Below, piece after piece: positions 1 through 6,291 of a stretch of DNA of 42,445 nt (position 1 is the first letter of the stretch; every line of letters starts with the position of its first letter). The DNA is from an uncultured Oscillospiraceae bacterium. GTDB taxonomy: Bacteria > Bacillota > Clostridia > Oscillospirales > Oscillospiraceae. The notes below the pieces were generated by a model that did no database searches, was not told where the DNA came from, and was given only the letters and a program-made list of their open reading frames with translations. A program made the translations under genes and the position numbers. The stretch spans positions 1 to 42,445 of the forward strand of contig CAJTQP010000016.1 in NCBI GenBank assembly GCA_910578575.1, in the 5' to 3' direction.

Positions 1-1042
1 CATTATGATGACTTTTAATGGTGGCAGCATCCCCCGCGCCGGACTCGATCACATCAGGATAAATGGTACCCTGGGCCAAGAAGTCCACCGCACCGATCTT
101 TTTGGATTCCTCCTCAAAGACCCGAATAAATTCCTCCCCGATGATCTTCCGTTTCCGCTCTGGGTCATCCACACCCTCCAACTTTGCCAGGAAGCGCTGC
201 TCCGCGTCCACGCGGATAAACTGAAGGTCCCACTTGGCAAAGGCGGCCTCCACTTCATCACCCTCGTTCAGGCGCATGAGCCCGTGATCGACAAACACAC
301 AGGTGAGCTGTTTCCCCACAGCCTCCGCCAGCAGGGCAGCGGCAACAGAGGAATCCACCCCACCGGAGAGGGCCAGCAGGACCTTTCCGTCGCCCACTTT
401 TTCCCGAACGGCGGCAATGGTAGATTTGCAATAATCCCCCATACTCCAGTCACCCTTGGCGTGGCAGACCTCATAGAGGAAGTTGCGGATCATACGGATA
501 CCGTTCTCCGTGTGGTTGACTTCCGGGTGATATTGGACGCCATAAAAGCCCCTTGCCTCATCAGCAATGGCTGCATTGGGGCACATCTTGGTGTGGCCCA
601 CCAAAGCAAAGCCCTCAGGGACTTTTGCCATATAATCCCCATGACTCATCCAAGAGATGCCCTCAGAGGGGAGACCCTTGAAAAGCCGGCAGGAGGTGTC
701 GTAAAACGTGGCCGTCTTGCCGTATTCCCGCGCCGTATCCTCCTGGGCAGGGGTCACCGAGCCGCCCAGGTTTTGGGCCAGCAGTTGACAGCCGTAGCAT
801 ATTCCCAAAATGGGGATGTTCCAGGTGAAGATCTCAGGGTCCACCTTGGGAGCCGTCTCCAAATAGACGCTATCCGGGCCTCCAGTGAAAATAACACCGA
901 TGGGTTGCATCGCCTTTAGCTCCGCCAAAGGTGTGGTATATGGCTTCACCTCGCAGTAAACGCCGCATTCGCGCACTCTGCGGGCAATGAGTTGATTATA
1001 CTGACCACCAAAGTCCAGCACCAAAATCAGTTCGTGCTTCAT
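1..1042 (-). CDS. guaA: GMP synthase (glutamine-hydrolysing), 3' end cut by window
   Basis: Converts XMP to GMP using ATP and glutamine in the cytoplasm, the last step of guanine nucleotide synthesis. The visible 347 residues begin MKHELILVLDFGGQYNQLIA. The class I glutaminase domain (about 1-190) shows the nucleophile Cys82 in GICYGCQ and the His173/Glu175 pair in QYHPE. The ATP-pyrophosphatase domain follows, with SGGVDSS at 227-233. The reading frame is open to the left edge, so the C-terminal dimerisation domain lies outside. The start at 1042 has AAGGAG-type purines about 15 bases upstream. A promoter candidate precedes it. It is monocistronic here and transcribed away from DUF421. I looked for a purine riboswitch in the leader and saw none. 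The identity is clear; only the end is missing. Confidence 0.96.
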   Translation of the reverse strand, partial: MKHELILVLDFGGQYNQLIARRVRECGVYCEVKPYTTPLAELKAMQPIGVIFTGGPDSVYLETAPKVDPEIFTWNIPILGICYGCQLLAQNLGGSVTPAQEDTAREYGKTATFYDTSCRLFKGLPSEGISWMSHGDYMAKVPEGFALVGHTKMCPNAAIADEARGFYGVQYHPEVNHTENGIRMIRNFLYEVCHAKGDWSMGDYCKSTIAAVREKVGDGKVLLALSGGVDSSVAAALLAEAVGKQLTCVFVDHGLMRLNEGDEVEAAFAKWDLQFIRVDAEQRFLAKLEGVDDPERKRKIIGEEFIRVFEEESKKIGAVDFLAQGTIYPDVIESGAGDAATIKSHHN

Positions 1043-1075
1043 GGGGAAACCGCCTTTCTCTCCTTTAATATCAAT

Positions 1076-1104
1076 AGTTTAATACATGGGGCGGGGGAAT
1101 GCAA
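1076..1104 (-). promoter_or_regulatory. Putative sigma-A promoter of guaA
   Basis: On the minus strand TTGCAT (1099-1104) and TAAACT (1076-1081) are separated by 17 bases. They lie about 35 bases upstream of the guaA start. The -35 is close to consensus and the -10 is moderate. Read by eye; transcription is not shown. Confidence 0.45.
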
Positions 1105-1182
1105 GCCTGTCTTTCTCTGGAGGCATAGTTTTTCCCAAAAAGGAAATACTAGCCGAAAGCAAGCAGGGGAGGACAGGGGCCT

Positions 1183-1863
1183 ATGATCAACGCTGTGGCA
1201 CGCACCATCATACTCTATTTCATCATCATCATCGGAATCCGCCTCATGGGAAAACGGCAGATTGGAGAACTGGAGCCTTCCGAGCTGGTGCTCTCCCTGC
1301 TGATCGCGGACCTGGCGGCGGTGCCGATGCAGGACTTTGGCATCCCGTTGATTATGGGGGTCATCCCCATTTTGACCCTGCTGTGTCTGTCCACCATCCT
1401 ATCGGTGCTGACGGTAAAGAGCATTCGCTTTCGTGCCCTGCTGTGCAGCCGGCCTAGCATTGTGATTCAGGACGGAAAGATCCTCACCAAAGAGATGGTC
1501 AAAAACCGTTTCACTGTGGATGAGCTCATGGAGGAGCTGCGGGTGGCGGGAATCACCGACCCCTCTTTGGTGAAATACGCTGTGTTGGAGACCACAGGAC
1601 GCATCTCTGTGTTGCCCTTCGCCCAGGAGCGTCCGGCCACAGTGAAAGACCTGGGTATCTCCACAACGGAGGCGGGCTTGCCCCTCATCATCATCAGCGA
1701 CGGGCGCATCCTATCTCACAACCTGAAAACGAGGGAACTGGATACCACGTGGGTGGAACAGCAGCTTCGTGCCCATGGCCTCACCACCGCCCGTCAAGTT
1801 TTCCTTATGACGGTGGATGAGGAGAACCGGGTGTACCTGGTGCCAAAGGAGGGGACAGCATGA
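1183..1863 (+). CDS. DUF421 (YetF/YrbG-type) membrane protein
   Basis: A 226-residue protein of the DUF421 family; its biochemical role is not established. The N-terminal 80 residues hold three hydrophobic segments (roughly 5-22, 35-50 and 55-75). A soluble domain follows with the family-typical stretches RPSIVIQDGKI and FTVDELMEELR. The segment LLCSRPSIVIQDG marks the membrane/cytoplasm boundary typical of YetF. The start ATG at 1183 is preceded by GGGGAGGA. Its stop overlaps the next start (ATGA at 1860-1863), so it is translationally coupled to the DUF4363 gene; these two families are commonly paired in Clostridia. Related proteins have been linked to the spore or cell envelope, but nothing here shows that. 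Confidence 0.88.
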   Translation: MINAVARTIILYFIIIIGIRLMGKRQIGELEPSELVLSLLIADLAAVPMQDFGIPLIMGVIPILTLLCLSTILSVLTVKSIRFRALLCSRPSIVIQDGKILTKEMVKNRFTVDELMEELRVAGITDPSLVKYAVLETTGRISVLPFAQERPATVKDLGISTTEAGLPLIIISDGRILSHNLKTRELDTTWVEQQLRAHGLTTARQVFLMTVDEENRVYLVPKEGTA

Positions 1864-2240
1864 AACATCTCTGGTTCTCTGTGGGCATCTTGACCGCTAT
1901 GGTCCTCCTGCTTCATTGGAACGGCAGCCATCTGGTGGAGCTGTCAAAGCCCCTTTGTGAAGAGATTACCCTTGCCTCCCAGGCGGCCAGGGCAGGGGAG
2001 TGGGAAAACGCAGTCCGCCATACCACCGCTGCCCAGGAACAATGGGAAACGCACACCGGTTATTTGCGCTTTGTCCAGTGCCACGCGAACCTGGAAAAGA
2101 TCTCCGTCCTGCTGGAGGAGTCCAAGGCCTTTCTCTCCTGCCGGGAGACGGGCTCCTATCTTGCCATCAATGAACAGCTTTTGGGGGCCATCGAAGAGCT
2201 CTCTGAGCTGGAAAACTTAACGGCTGGAAACCTGTTTTAA
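1860..2240 (+). CDS. DUF4363 family protein
   Basis: A 126-residue protein with one N-terminal hydrophobic segment (about 3-19) acting as signal anchor. The rest is a soluble, mostly helical domain rich in Glu, Ala and Leu, with two adjacent Cys-containing patches (VQCHANLEK and FLSCRETGS). This matches the DUF4363 family, which usually sits just downstream of DUF421 genes. The ATG overlaps the DUF421 stop by four bases. Function is unknown; the pairing suggests the two proteins act together at the membrane. The gene ends just before a strong bidirectional hairpin. Confidence 0.75.
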   Translation: MKHLWFSVGILTAMVLLLHWNGSHLVELSKPLCEEITLASQAARAGEWENAVRHTTAAQEQWETHTGYLRFVQCHANLEKISVLLEESKAFLSCRETGSYLAINEQLLGAIEELSELENLTAGNLF

Positions 2241-2246
2241 GAGAAA

Positions 2247-2280
2247 AACGGACCCTATGAGACGCTTCATAGGGTCCGTT
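2247..2280. terminator. Bidirectional intrinsic terminator between DUF4363 and nrdR
   Basis: A perfect 14-bp stem (2247-2260 with 2267-2280) and a 6-base loop lies between two convergent genes. A T-rich run flanks the right arm for plus-strand transcripts. The left arm is preceded by AAAA, giving a U-run on minus-strand transcripts. It ends both the DUF421/DUF4363 unit and nrdR. Confidence 0.85.
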
Positions 2281-2283
2281 TCC

Positions 2284-2754
2284 TTATAATTGGGCTTCTT
2301 TCTTGTCTTCCAGCAGCCGGTTCAATTCATCCAGGAAGGTGTTGATATCCTTGAACTGGCGGTAAACCGAGGCAAAACGGACGTAGGCGACTTCGTCCAA
2401 AATCTGTAGCCGCTTCATGACCAATTCTCCGATTTGGATGCTGGTCACTTCGCCGCCCAGCTCATTTTGGAGTTCTTTTTCGATCTCGTCCGCTGCCTTT
2501 TCCAACAAGGGCCGGGAGACCGACCGCTTTTCACAGGCCTTGACCATGCTGCCCAAAAGTTTCGCGCGGTCAAAGGCTTGGCGGCTGCCGTCCTTTTTGA
2601 CAACAACCATGGGGAGGATCTCCACGGTCTCATAGGTCGTGAAACGGCTGCGGCAGGCCAGGCATTCCCGGCGGCGGCGGATGCTGGTGCCGTCATTGGC
2701 TGGACGGGAATCCACGACCTTACTGTCCAGGGCAGCGCAAAAGGGGCATTTCAT
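2284..2754 (-). CDS. nrdR: Transcriptional repressor NrdR
   Basis: Represses ribonucleotide reductase genes in response to ATP/dATP. The 156-residue length is typical. The zinc ribbon is at the N-terminus with Cys3, Cys6, Cys31 and Cys34 (MKCPFCAALDS ... CLACRSRFTTYE). The ATP-cone domain follows from about residue 49 (VVKKDGSRQAFDRAKLL). The start has a strong AGGAGG about 10 bases upstream. The gene stands alone with its own promoter and ends in the terminator shared with DUF4363. No ribonucleotide reductase gene is in the window. A 7-bp inverted repeat lies in its leader, but it does not look like the known NrdR box. Confidence 0.97.
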   Translation of the reverse strand: MKCPFCAALDSKVVDSRPANDGTSIRRRRECLACRSRFTTYETVEILPMVVVKKDGSRQAFDRAKLLGSMVKACEKRSVSRPLLEKAADEIEKELQNELGGEVTSIQIGELVMKRLQILDEVAYVRFASVYRQFKDINTFLDELNRLLEDKKEAQL

Positions 2755-2784
2755 GGCGCAAAACCTCCTGAGTTTTTCTTTGGT

Positions 2785-2855
2785 GTCCTGCGAAAAAAGG
2801 GGCGCGGTTGTTGCAGGACTTGATTCATTATAACATTCTTTTTGAAAAACGGAAA
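2785..2855 (-). promoter_or_regulatory. nrdR promoter with leader inverted repeat
   Basis: The minus strand carries an extended -10, TGTTATAAT (TATAAT at 2827-2832), with only a weak -35 (TTTCCG at 2850-2855, 17-base spacer). Just downstream of the start point is an inverted repeat GTCCTGC (2785-2791) / GCAGGAC (2813-2819), within the untranslated leader. It could be an operator or an RNA hairpin. Confidence 0.5.
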
Positions 2856-3003
2856 GGGGATTGTCTGCCTTTTATTGCTTTTTTCCCCTTGTTGACCAAT
2901 CTTTTTTCTCCAATGGCGGGGACAGATGGAAATATCATAGGCGGGCGTCTCAGTGGAGCCAATGAAGACCGCCGGGGAACGAGTGGTATTGCTCCCGCAA
3001 AGT

Positions 3004-3057
3004 GCAAGGTTAACGCAAGGTTATGGCAAGGTTCTGGCAAGCTTGGGGTGGTAAAAT
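3004..3057 (+). promoter_or_regulatory. Promoter with four 11-bp direct repeats upstream of the ABC/YxeA operon
   Basis: Four tandem units of GCAAGGTTNNN begin at 3004, 3015, 3026 and 3037, an exact 11-bp period. The fourth is degenerate (GCAAGCTT). A -10 hexamer TAAAAT (3052-3057) follows. The -35 position (about 3029-3034) has no consensus and lies inside the third repeat. Direct repeats one helical turn apart that replace the -35 are typical of operators for OmpR/PhoB-type response regulators. That fits the genes downstream, since YxeA/BcrA-type operons are often under such control. No intact two-component system is in the window. Confidence 0.6.
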
Positions 3058-3083
3058 AAGAGCCAGTAAAGGAGGGTTTGCAC

Positions 3084-4007
3084 ATGAGCCAGTATATCAT
3101 CGAAACCAGAAACTTGACCAAGCAGTACGGGACCCAGAAAAGCGTGGCGGACTTGAACCTCCACGTGGAGAAGGGGAGAATCTATGGTCTATTGGGCCGC
3201 AACGGTGCGGGCAAGACCACCACCATGAAAATGCTCCTGGGGCTGACTGACCCCACTGCTGGGGAAGTGAAGCTATGGGGGACGGATTTGAAGGGGAACG
3301 AGAAAAAGCTCCTGCCCCGGATCGGGAGCCTCATTGAGTCCCCCGGCTTTTACCCCAACCTGACCGCCACGGAGAACTTGGGCATTTTTGCCACCCTCCG
3401 GGGCGTACCCAACCGCCACGCCATCCAGGATGCCCTAGCGCTGGTGGGGCTGCCCTACCGGGACAAGAAGCTCTTTTCCCAATATTCCCTGGGGATGAAG
3501 CAGCGGTTGGCCATTGCATTGGCGGTGATGCACGACCCGGAGCTGTTGATTCTGGATGAGCCCATCAACGGCCTGGACCCCATCGGCATCGCGGAGATTC
3601 GCCGGTTCATCTGGAGCCTATGCCATGAGCGGGGCAAGACCATCCTACTCTCTAGCCACATCCTCTCGGAGATCGCGTTGCTGGCGGACGACATCGGTAT
3701 CATTGACCACGGGGTTCTGTTGGAGGAGGAGAGCCTGATCCAGTTGGAGGAGAAGAGCAGCCGGCATATCCACTTTACCGTCTCCAGCACGGCCCAGGCG
3801 GCGCGGGTCCTGGAGGAGAAGTTTTCCCGGCCTAAATTTATCGTGCAGGATGACCACAATCTACAACTGCATCAGCTGGACTTGCCGGTGGCACAGGTGG
3901 TGGCAGCGTTTGTGGAAAATGGCTTGGAGGTCTCCGAGGCCCATCGCTGTGAGGAGAGCTTGGAGGACTATTTCAAGCGCGTGACGGGAGGCGAGGGGAT
4001 TGCTTAA
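3084..4007 (+). CDS. ABC transporter ATPase, BcrA / lantibiotic-immunity type
   Basis: ATP-binding subunit of an ABC-2 exporter, probably moving or removing a peptide antibiotic or other membrane-active compound. It has 307 residues: Walker A GRNGAGKTTT at about 39-47, Q-loop region SLIESPGFYPNLTA, signature YSLGMKQR at 134-141, Walker B LLILDEP at 154-160, and the H-loop in LLSSHILSE. A C-terminal extension (about 215-307) is typical of BcrA/MutF proteins. I chose ATG 3084, with AAAGGAGG nine bases upstream; the TTG at 3078 is too close to that site. The next gene overlaps by eight bases. Substrate is not visible from sequence. Confidence 0.92.
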   Translation: MSQYIIETRNLTKQYGTQKSVADLNLHVEKGRIYGLLGRNGAGKTTTMKMLLGLTDPTAGEVKLWGTDLKGNEKKLLPRIGSLIESPGFYPNLTATENLGIFATLRGVPNRHAIQDALALVGLPYRDKKLFSQYSLGMKQRLAIALAVMHDPELLILDEPINGLDPIGIAEIRRFIWSLCHERGKTILLSSHILSEIALLADDIGIIDHGVLLEEESLIQLEEKSSRHIHFTVSSTAQAARVLEEKFSRPKFIVQDDHNLQLHQLDLPVAQVVAAFVENGLEVSEAHRCEESLEDYFKRVTGGEGIA

Positions 4008-4779
4008 ACTAATTGTCTGCGAATTTCGGAAGTTGAAGCGCAAAAAGCTGTTCCGGCTTGCCTTTGCCACCAGCTTCCTCATGCCGCTGCTCTATTCCAT
4101 CCTTTTGCGGGATAGCAATTTGGATGATCTCATGACCGTGGTGCGGGAGGAGAACGGTTTTTTACTTCTGATTCCCCTGACGGTGGTGCTGGCGGCCAAC
4201 CTGTTTTTCCAGGAGCACGATTATGACAGCTTGAAAAACCTGGCCTGCGTGCCGGTACCCCTGGGCCGCTTGGCTCTGGCGAAGCTGGGGGTGCTGCTGC
4301 TTTTCGATGTGGCCTATCAGATGGTGGGGGCCGCTGTGGCTGTGCTGATGGCCCTGAGAGGGGGGATCCCCCTGGATGGCCTGGGATTGCAGCTTGCCCT
4401 CACCCTGGCCACTGGCGTTTTGGTCTGGGCGGTGGCCATGCCCTGTATTTTGCTGGTGGTCTGGTGCAACAAGTCGTACATCATTTCCGTACTCATCGCC
4501 TTTGCCTACACCACCCTCTGCTTTCTCCTGCGGATCACGGACCACTTCATGATGGTGCCTCTGGGACTGAACGCGGCGAGCCTTCTCCCCACGCCCATGG
4601 TGTTTCGCTGGCTGTATCAGTTCCATTCCACAGAGGCTGTGGGGGAGGCGACCCTGGCGTTTTACACCCGGCTGAGCCCGTATTTTGTGTCCACGCCGGT
4701 GGTGTTTGCGGTCCTGCTGGGGGAGGCCCTGGTTTGTGTGCTGCTGATGATGAAGCTGTACCGGCGGCAGGAGCGATAA
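4000..4779 (+). CDS. ABC-2 type permease, lantibiotic-immunity type (MutE/EpiE-like)
   Basis: First membrane subunit of the exporter, 259 residues with about six hydrophobic segments (for example LIPLTVVLAANLFF, LALTLATGVLVWAVAMPCILLVVW and PVVFAVLLGEALVCVLLMM). The N-terminus MLKLIVCEFRKLKRKKLFRLA is the standard amphipathic, basic entry of this family. The start is TTG at 4000 inside the end of the ATPase gene, preceded by GGCGAGGGG. The eight-base overlap implies translational coupling. The short loop FQEHDYDSLKNLACVPVPLGRLALAK is typical of the family. It probably pairs with the next gene to form a heterodimeric membrane domain. Confidence 0.87.
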   Translation: MLKLIVCEFRKLKRKKLFRLAFATSFLMPLLYSILLRDSNLDDLMTVVREENGFLLLIPLTVVLAANLFFQEHDYDSLKNLACVPVPLGRLALAKLGVLLLFDVAYQMVGAAVAVLMALRGGIPLDGLGLQLALTLATGVLVWAVAMPCILLVVWCNKSYIISVLIAFAYTTLCFLLRITDHFMMVPLGLNAASLLPTPMVFRWLYQFHSTEAVGEATLAFYTRLSPYFVSTPVVFAVLLGEALVCVLLMMKLYRRQER

Positions 4780-4794
4780 AAGGGGGAATGTCTT

Positions 4795-5628
4795 ATGTTG
4801 ACGGAAATCAAAACGGAATTTGCAAAGCTCAAGCGATACCATATCCTGCTGGTGGCGGCTGTCGGGATGGTCTGTTCCCCGCTGCTCCAGCTCTTTTCCC
4901 AGGCCATTATGGAGGATTCGGCCAAGAGCCACGCGGTCCTGGACCTCCCCGGCCTGCTGGAACTCACCCTCTGGGGCAACGCGCAGATTTTCATGCCGGT
5001 GCTCTTTACCCTGGTGGGGGGCTATCTCATCAACCGGGAGTATGTGGACGATACTTTGAAAAACCTCCTGGTGGTGCCCCGCACCTTCCGGAAAATTCTT
5101 TTGGGTAAGCTGGCTGCCATGGGCCTGCTGGCCCTGCTGATGGGGGCTTACAGCCTTGTGGTCACGGTGGTCATAGGGCTTTGCGTGGGGCTGGAGGGCC
5201 TCAGCGGGGCGGTACTGCTCCACGGCCTGGCGCAGATGCTGGGGCTGGCGTTGGGGATTTACATCGTGGTGCTGCCCATCCTGATTGTTTGCAGTTGGAA
5301 GCCGGGGCGGTTCATGGGCGGTTCGGTGTTGGCCTTTCTGGTGGGCTACTGCTGCCTGTTCTTCAAACAGGGGTTGCTGCGGAATATTTACCCCATCTCA
5401 GCGGTCCTGACGTTGATCGGCTTTGATACGACCACTTACACCGGGAGTAAGGGCGCAGGGGACCTGCCCCTGGCCATTGCGGCGTTGGCCGTCTTGTTGC
5501 TGCTCTCTGTGGTGCTGCTTGGGGTGTCCAAAGCACCGGGGGATGGGCAGCGCAAAGTGAAAACGAAAAAGGGGAACCGGACACTGCGGCCGGCCCAGCG
5601 GGAAAAATTGAATGTACATCAACGCTGA
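4795..5628 (+). CDS. ABC-2 type permease, second subunit (MutG/EpiG-like)
   Basis: Second membrane subunit, 277 residues, with six predicted hydrophobic segments and the family-like loop YLINREYVDDTLKNLLVVP after the second one. The C-terminal 30 residues are basic (KVKTKKGNRTLRPAQREK) and likely cytoplasmic. The start at 4795 is 15 bases after the previous stop, with AAAAGGGGG upstream. Together with 3084 and 4000 it gives the usual one-ATPase, two-permease arrangement of lantibiotic-immunity-like transporters. No biosynthetic genes for a lantibiotic are nearby, so resistance or envelope stress is more likely than self-immunity. Confidence 0.87.
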   Translation: MLTEIKTEFAKLKRYHILLVAAVGMVCSPLLQLFSQAIMEDSAKSHAVLDLPGLLELTLWGNAQIFMPVLFTLVGGYLINREYVDDTLKNLLVVPRTFRKILLGKLAAMGLLALLMGAYSLVVTVVIGLCVGLEGLSGAVLLHGLAQMLGLALGIYIVVLPILIVCSWKPGRFMGGSVLAFLVGYCCLFFKQGLLRNIYPISAVLTLIGFDTTTYTGSKGAGDLPLAIAALAVLLLLSVVLLGVSKAPGDGQRKVKTKKGNRTLRPAQREKLNVHQR

Positions 5629-5660
5629 CTGACAGGAAAGCGTTTCAGGGAGGTTTTTGT

Positions 5661-6029
5661 ATGCCGAAAAAAGTGTTGGGAGGAATCGCTGTTGTTGTTC
5701 TGGTAGCTGCTTGTGCGTGTATATTCCTTTCTTCAGGGAGTAGCAGTACATACTATTACGCGCAGATTGACAACAGCAAATTGGAACAAGTGGAATCGAG
5801 AGGTGGCGTCATTGATTTTGGTGGAGGGCTGCCCTACGCCTACACCTTATGTTCCTATGACGAGAACGGAAACGAAAAAGACATTCGCTTTGGGGCATCT
5901 AGGGAATTGAAGGAAGGCGCATTTGTTCGCTTGACGGTTGTGCCCATCCGCGGCACGGTTGCATGGGAAGAGCTGCAATATGGTGCGCTTCCCACAGCGG
6001 TTCAGGAAAAATATGCACCACCCCAGTGA
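5661..6029 (+). CDS. YxeA family (DUF1093) secreted or membrane-anchored protein
   Basis: A 122-residue protein with a hydrophobic N-terminus (5-24). The family core follows: YYYAQIDNSKLEQVE, then LPYAYTLCSYDENGNEKDIRFGASRELKEGAFVRL and TVAWEELQYGALP. This is the small OB-like YxeA fold, exported and of unknown function. The segment VAAC at 15-18 could be a lipobox, but hydrophobic residues continue after it, so a signal anchor is equally likely. It is the last gene of the ABC operon. In Bacillus subtilis yxeA likewise follows the yxdLM ABC genes controlled by the OmpR-type regulator YxdJ. A large hairpin follows the stop. Confidence 0.82.
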   Translation: MPKKVLGGIAVVVLVAACACIFLSSGSSSTYYYAQIDNSKLEQVESRGGVIDFGGGLPYAYTLCSYDENGNEKDIRFGASRELKEGAFVRLTVVPIRGTVAWEELQYGALPTAVQEKYAPPQ

Positions 6030-6035
6030 ATATAC

Positions 6036-6077
6036 GAACCCCCGGCGGCTTTGCGTATGCAAAACCGCCGGGGGTTC
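6036..6077. terminator. Large GC-rich hairpin between yxeA-like gene and feo-associated ORF
   Basis: A 13-bp perfect outer stem (6036-6048 with 6065-6077) plus an inner 5-bp stem (6050-6054 with 6059-6063) lies between convergent genes. No long T-run follows on either strand, so it is either a weak bidirectional terminator or an RNA 3' end stabiliser. Confidence 0.65.
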
Positions 6078-6090
6078 TGGGGTATGGGAT

Positions 6091-6255
6091 TCAATGGGGG
6101 TGGCAGCCGCCGTGGCAATCGCCGCAGTTACAACCGCAGGTGGAGTTGCCTTGCTTCCGCTGCCGGTGCAGATGGACGATGCTGGCGACGGCAGCCGCCG
6201 CGACCAGCAGCAGGGGAAACATCGTCCCTGCATGATTTACCAGGAAAGATAGCAT
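6091..6255 (-). CDS. FeoB-associated Cys-rich membrane protein (54 aa)
   Basis: A small gene of 54 residues. It starts MLSFLVNHAG, continues with a single transmembrane segment (about 11-28, FPLLLVAAAAVASIV), then a basic stop-transfer RQRKQ. The tail holds five cysteines and three histidines in CGCNCGDCHGGCHPH. This is the pattern of the FeoB-associated Cys-rich membrane proteins (FeoB p12-like), found directly after feoB in many Firmicutes and thought to assist ferrous iron import or receive iron. An AGGAGG site lies about 8 bases before the ATG (CAT at 6253-6255), and the gene begins 36 bases after the feoB stop on the same strand. The iron-related role is inferred from family and position. 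Confidence 0.87.
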   Translation of the reverse strand: MLSFLVNHAGTMFPLLLVAAAAVASIVHLHRQRKQGNSTCGCNCGDCHGGCHPH

Positions 6256-6291
6256 GGGGGAAGCCTCCTTTGGAGCAGAGTTGTTGCGGGG

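Noticed and set aside
1043..1182. Possible purine riboswitch before guaA
   Set aside because: None of the conserved loop sequences of the purine aptamer were found, and the leader is only about 30 bases from the predicted promoter.
3004..3047. CRISPR-like repeats
   Set aside because: The units are only 11 bp with no spacers; an operator array fits better. No CRISPR array was found anywhere in the window.
3084..6029. Lantibiotic biosynthesis cluster
   Set aside because: Only transporter and YxeA genes are present; no LanA, LanB/C/M or protease gene is near, so immunity to a self-made lantibiotic is not supported.
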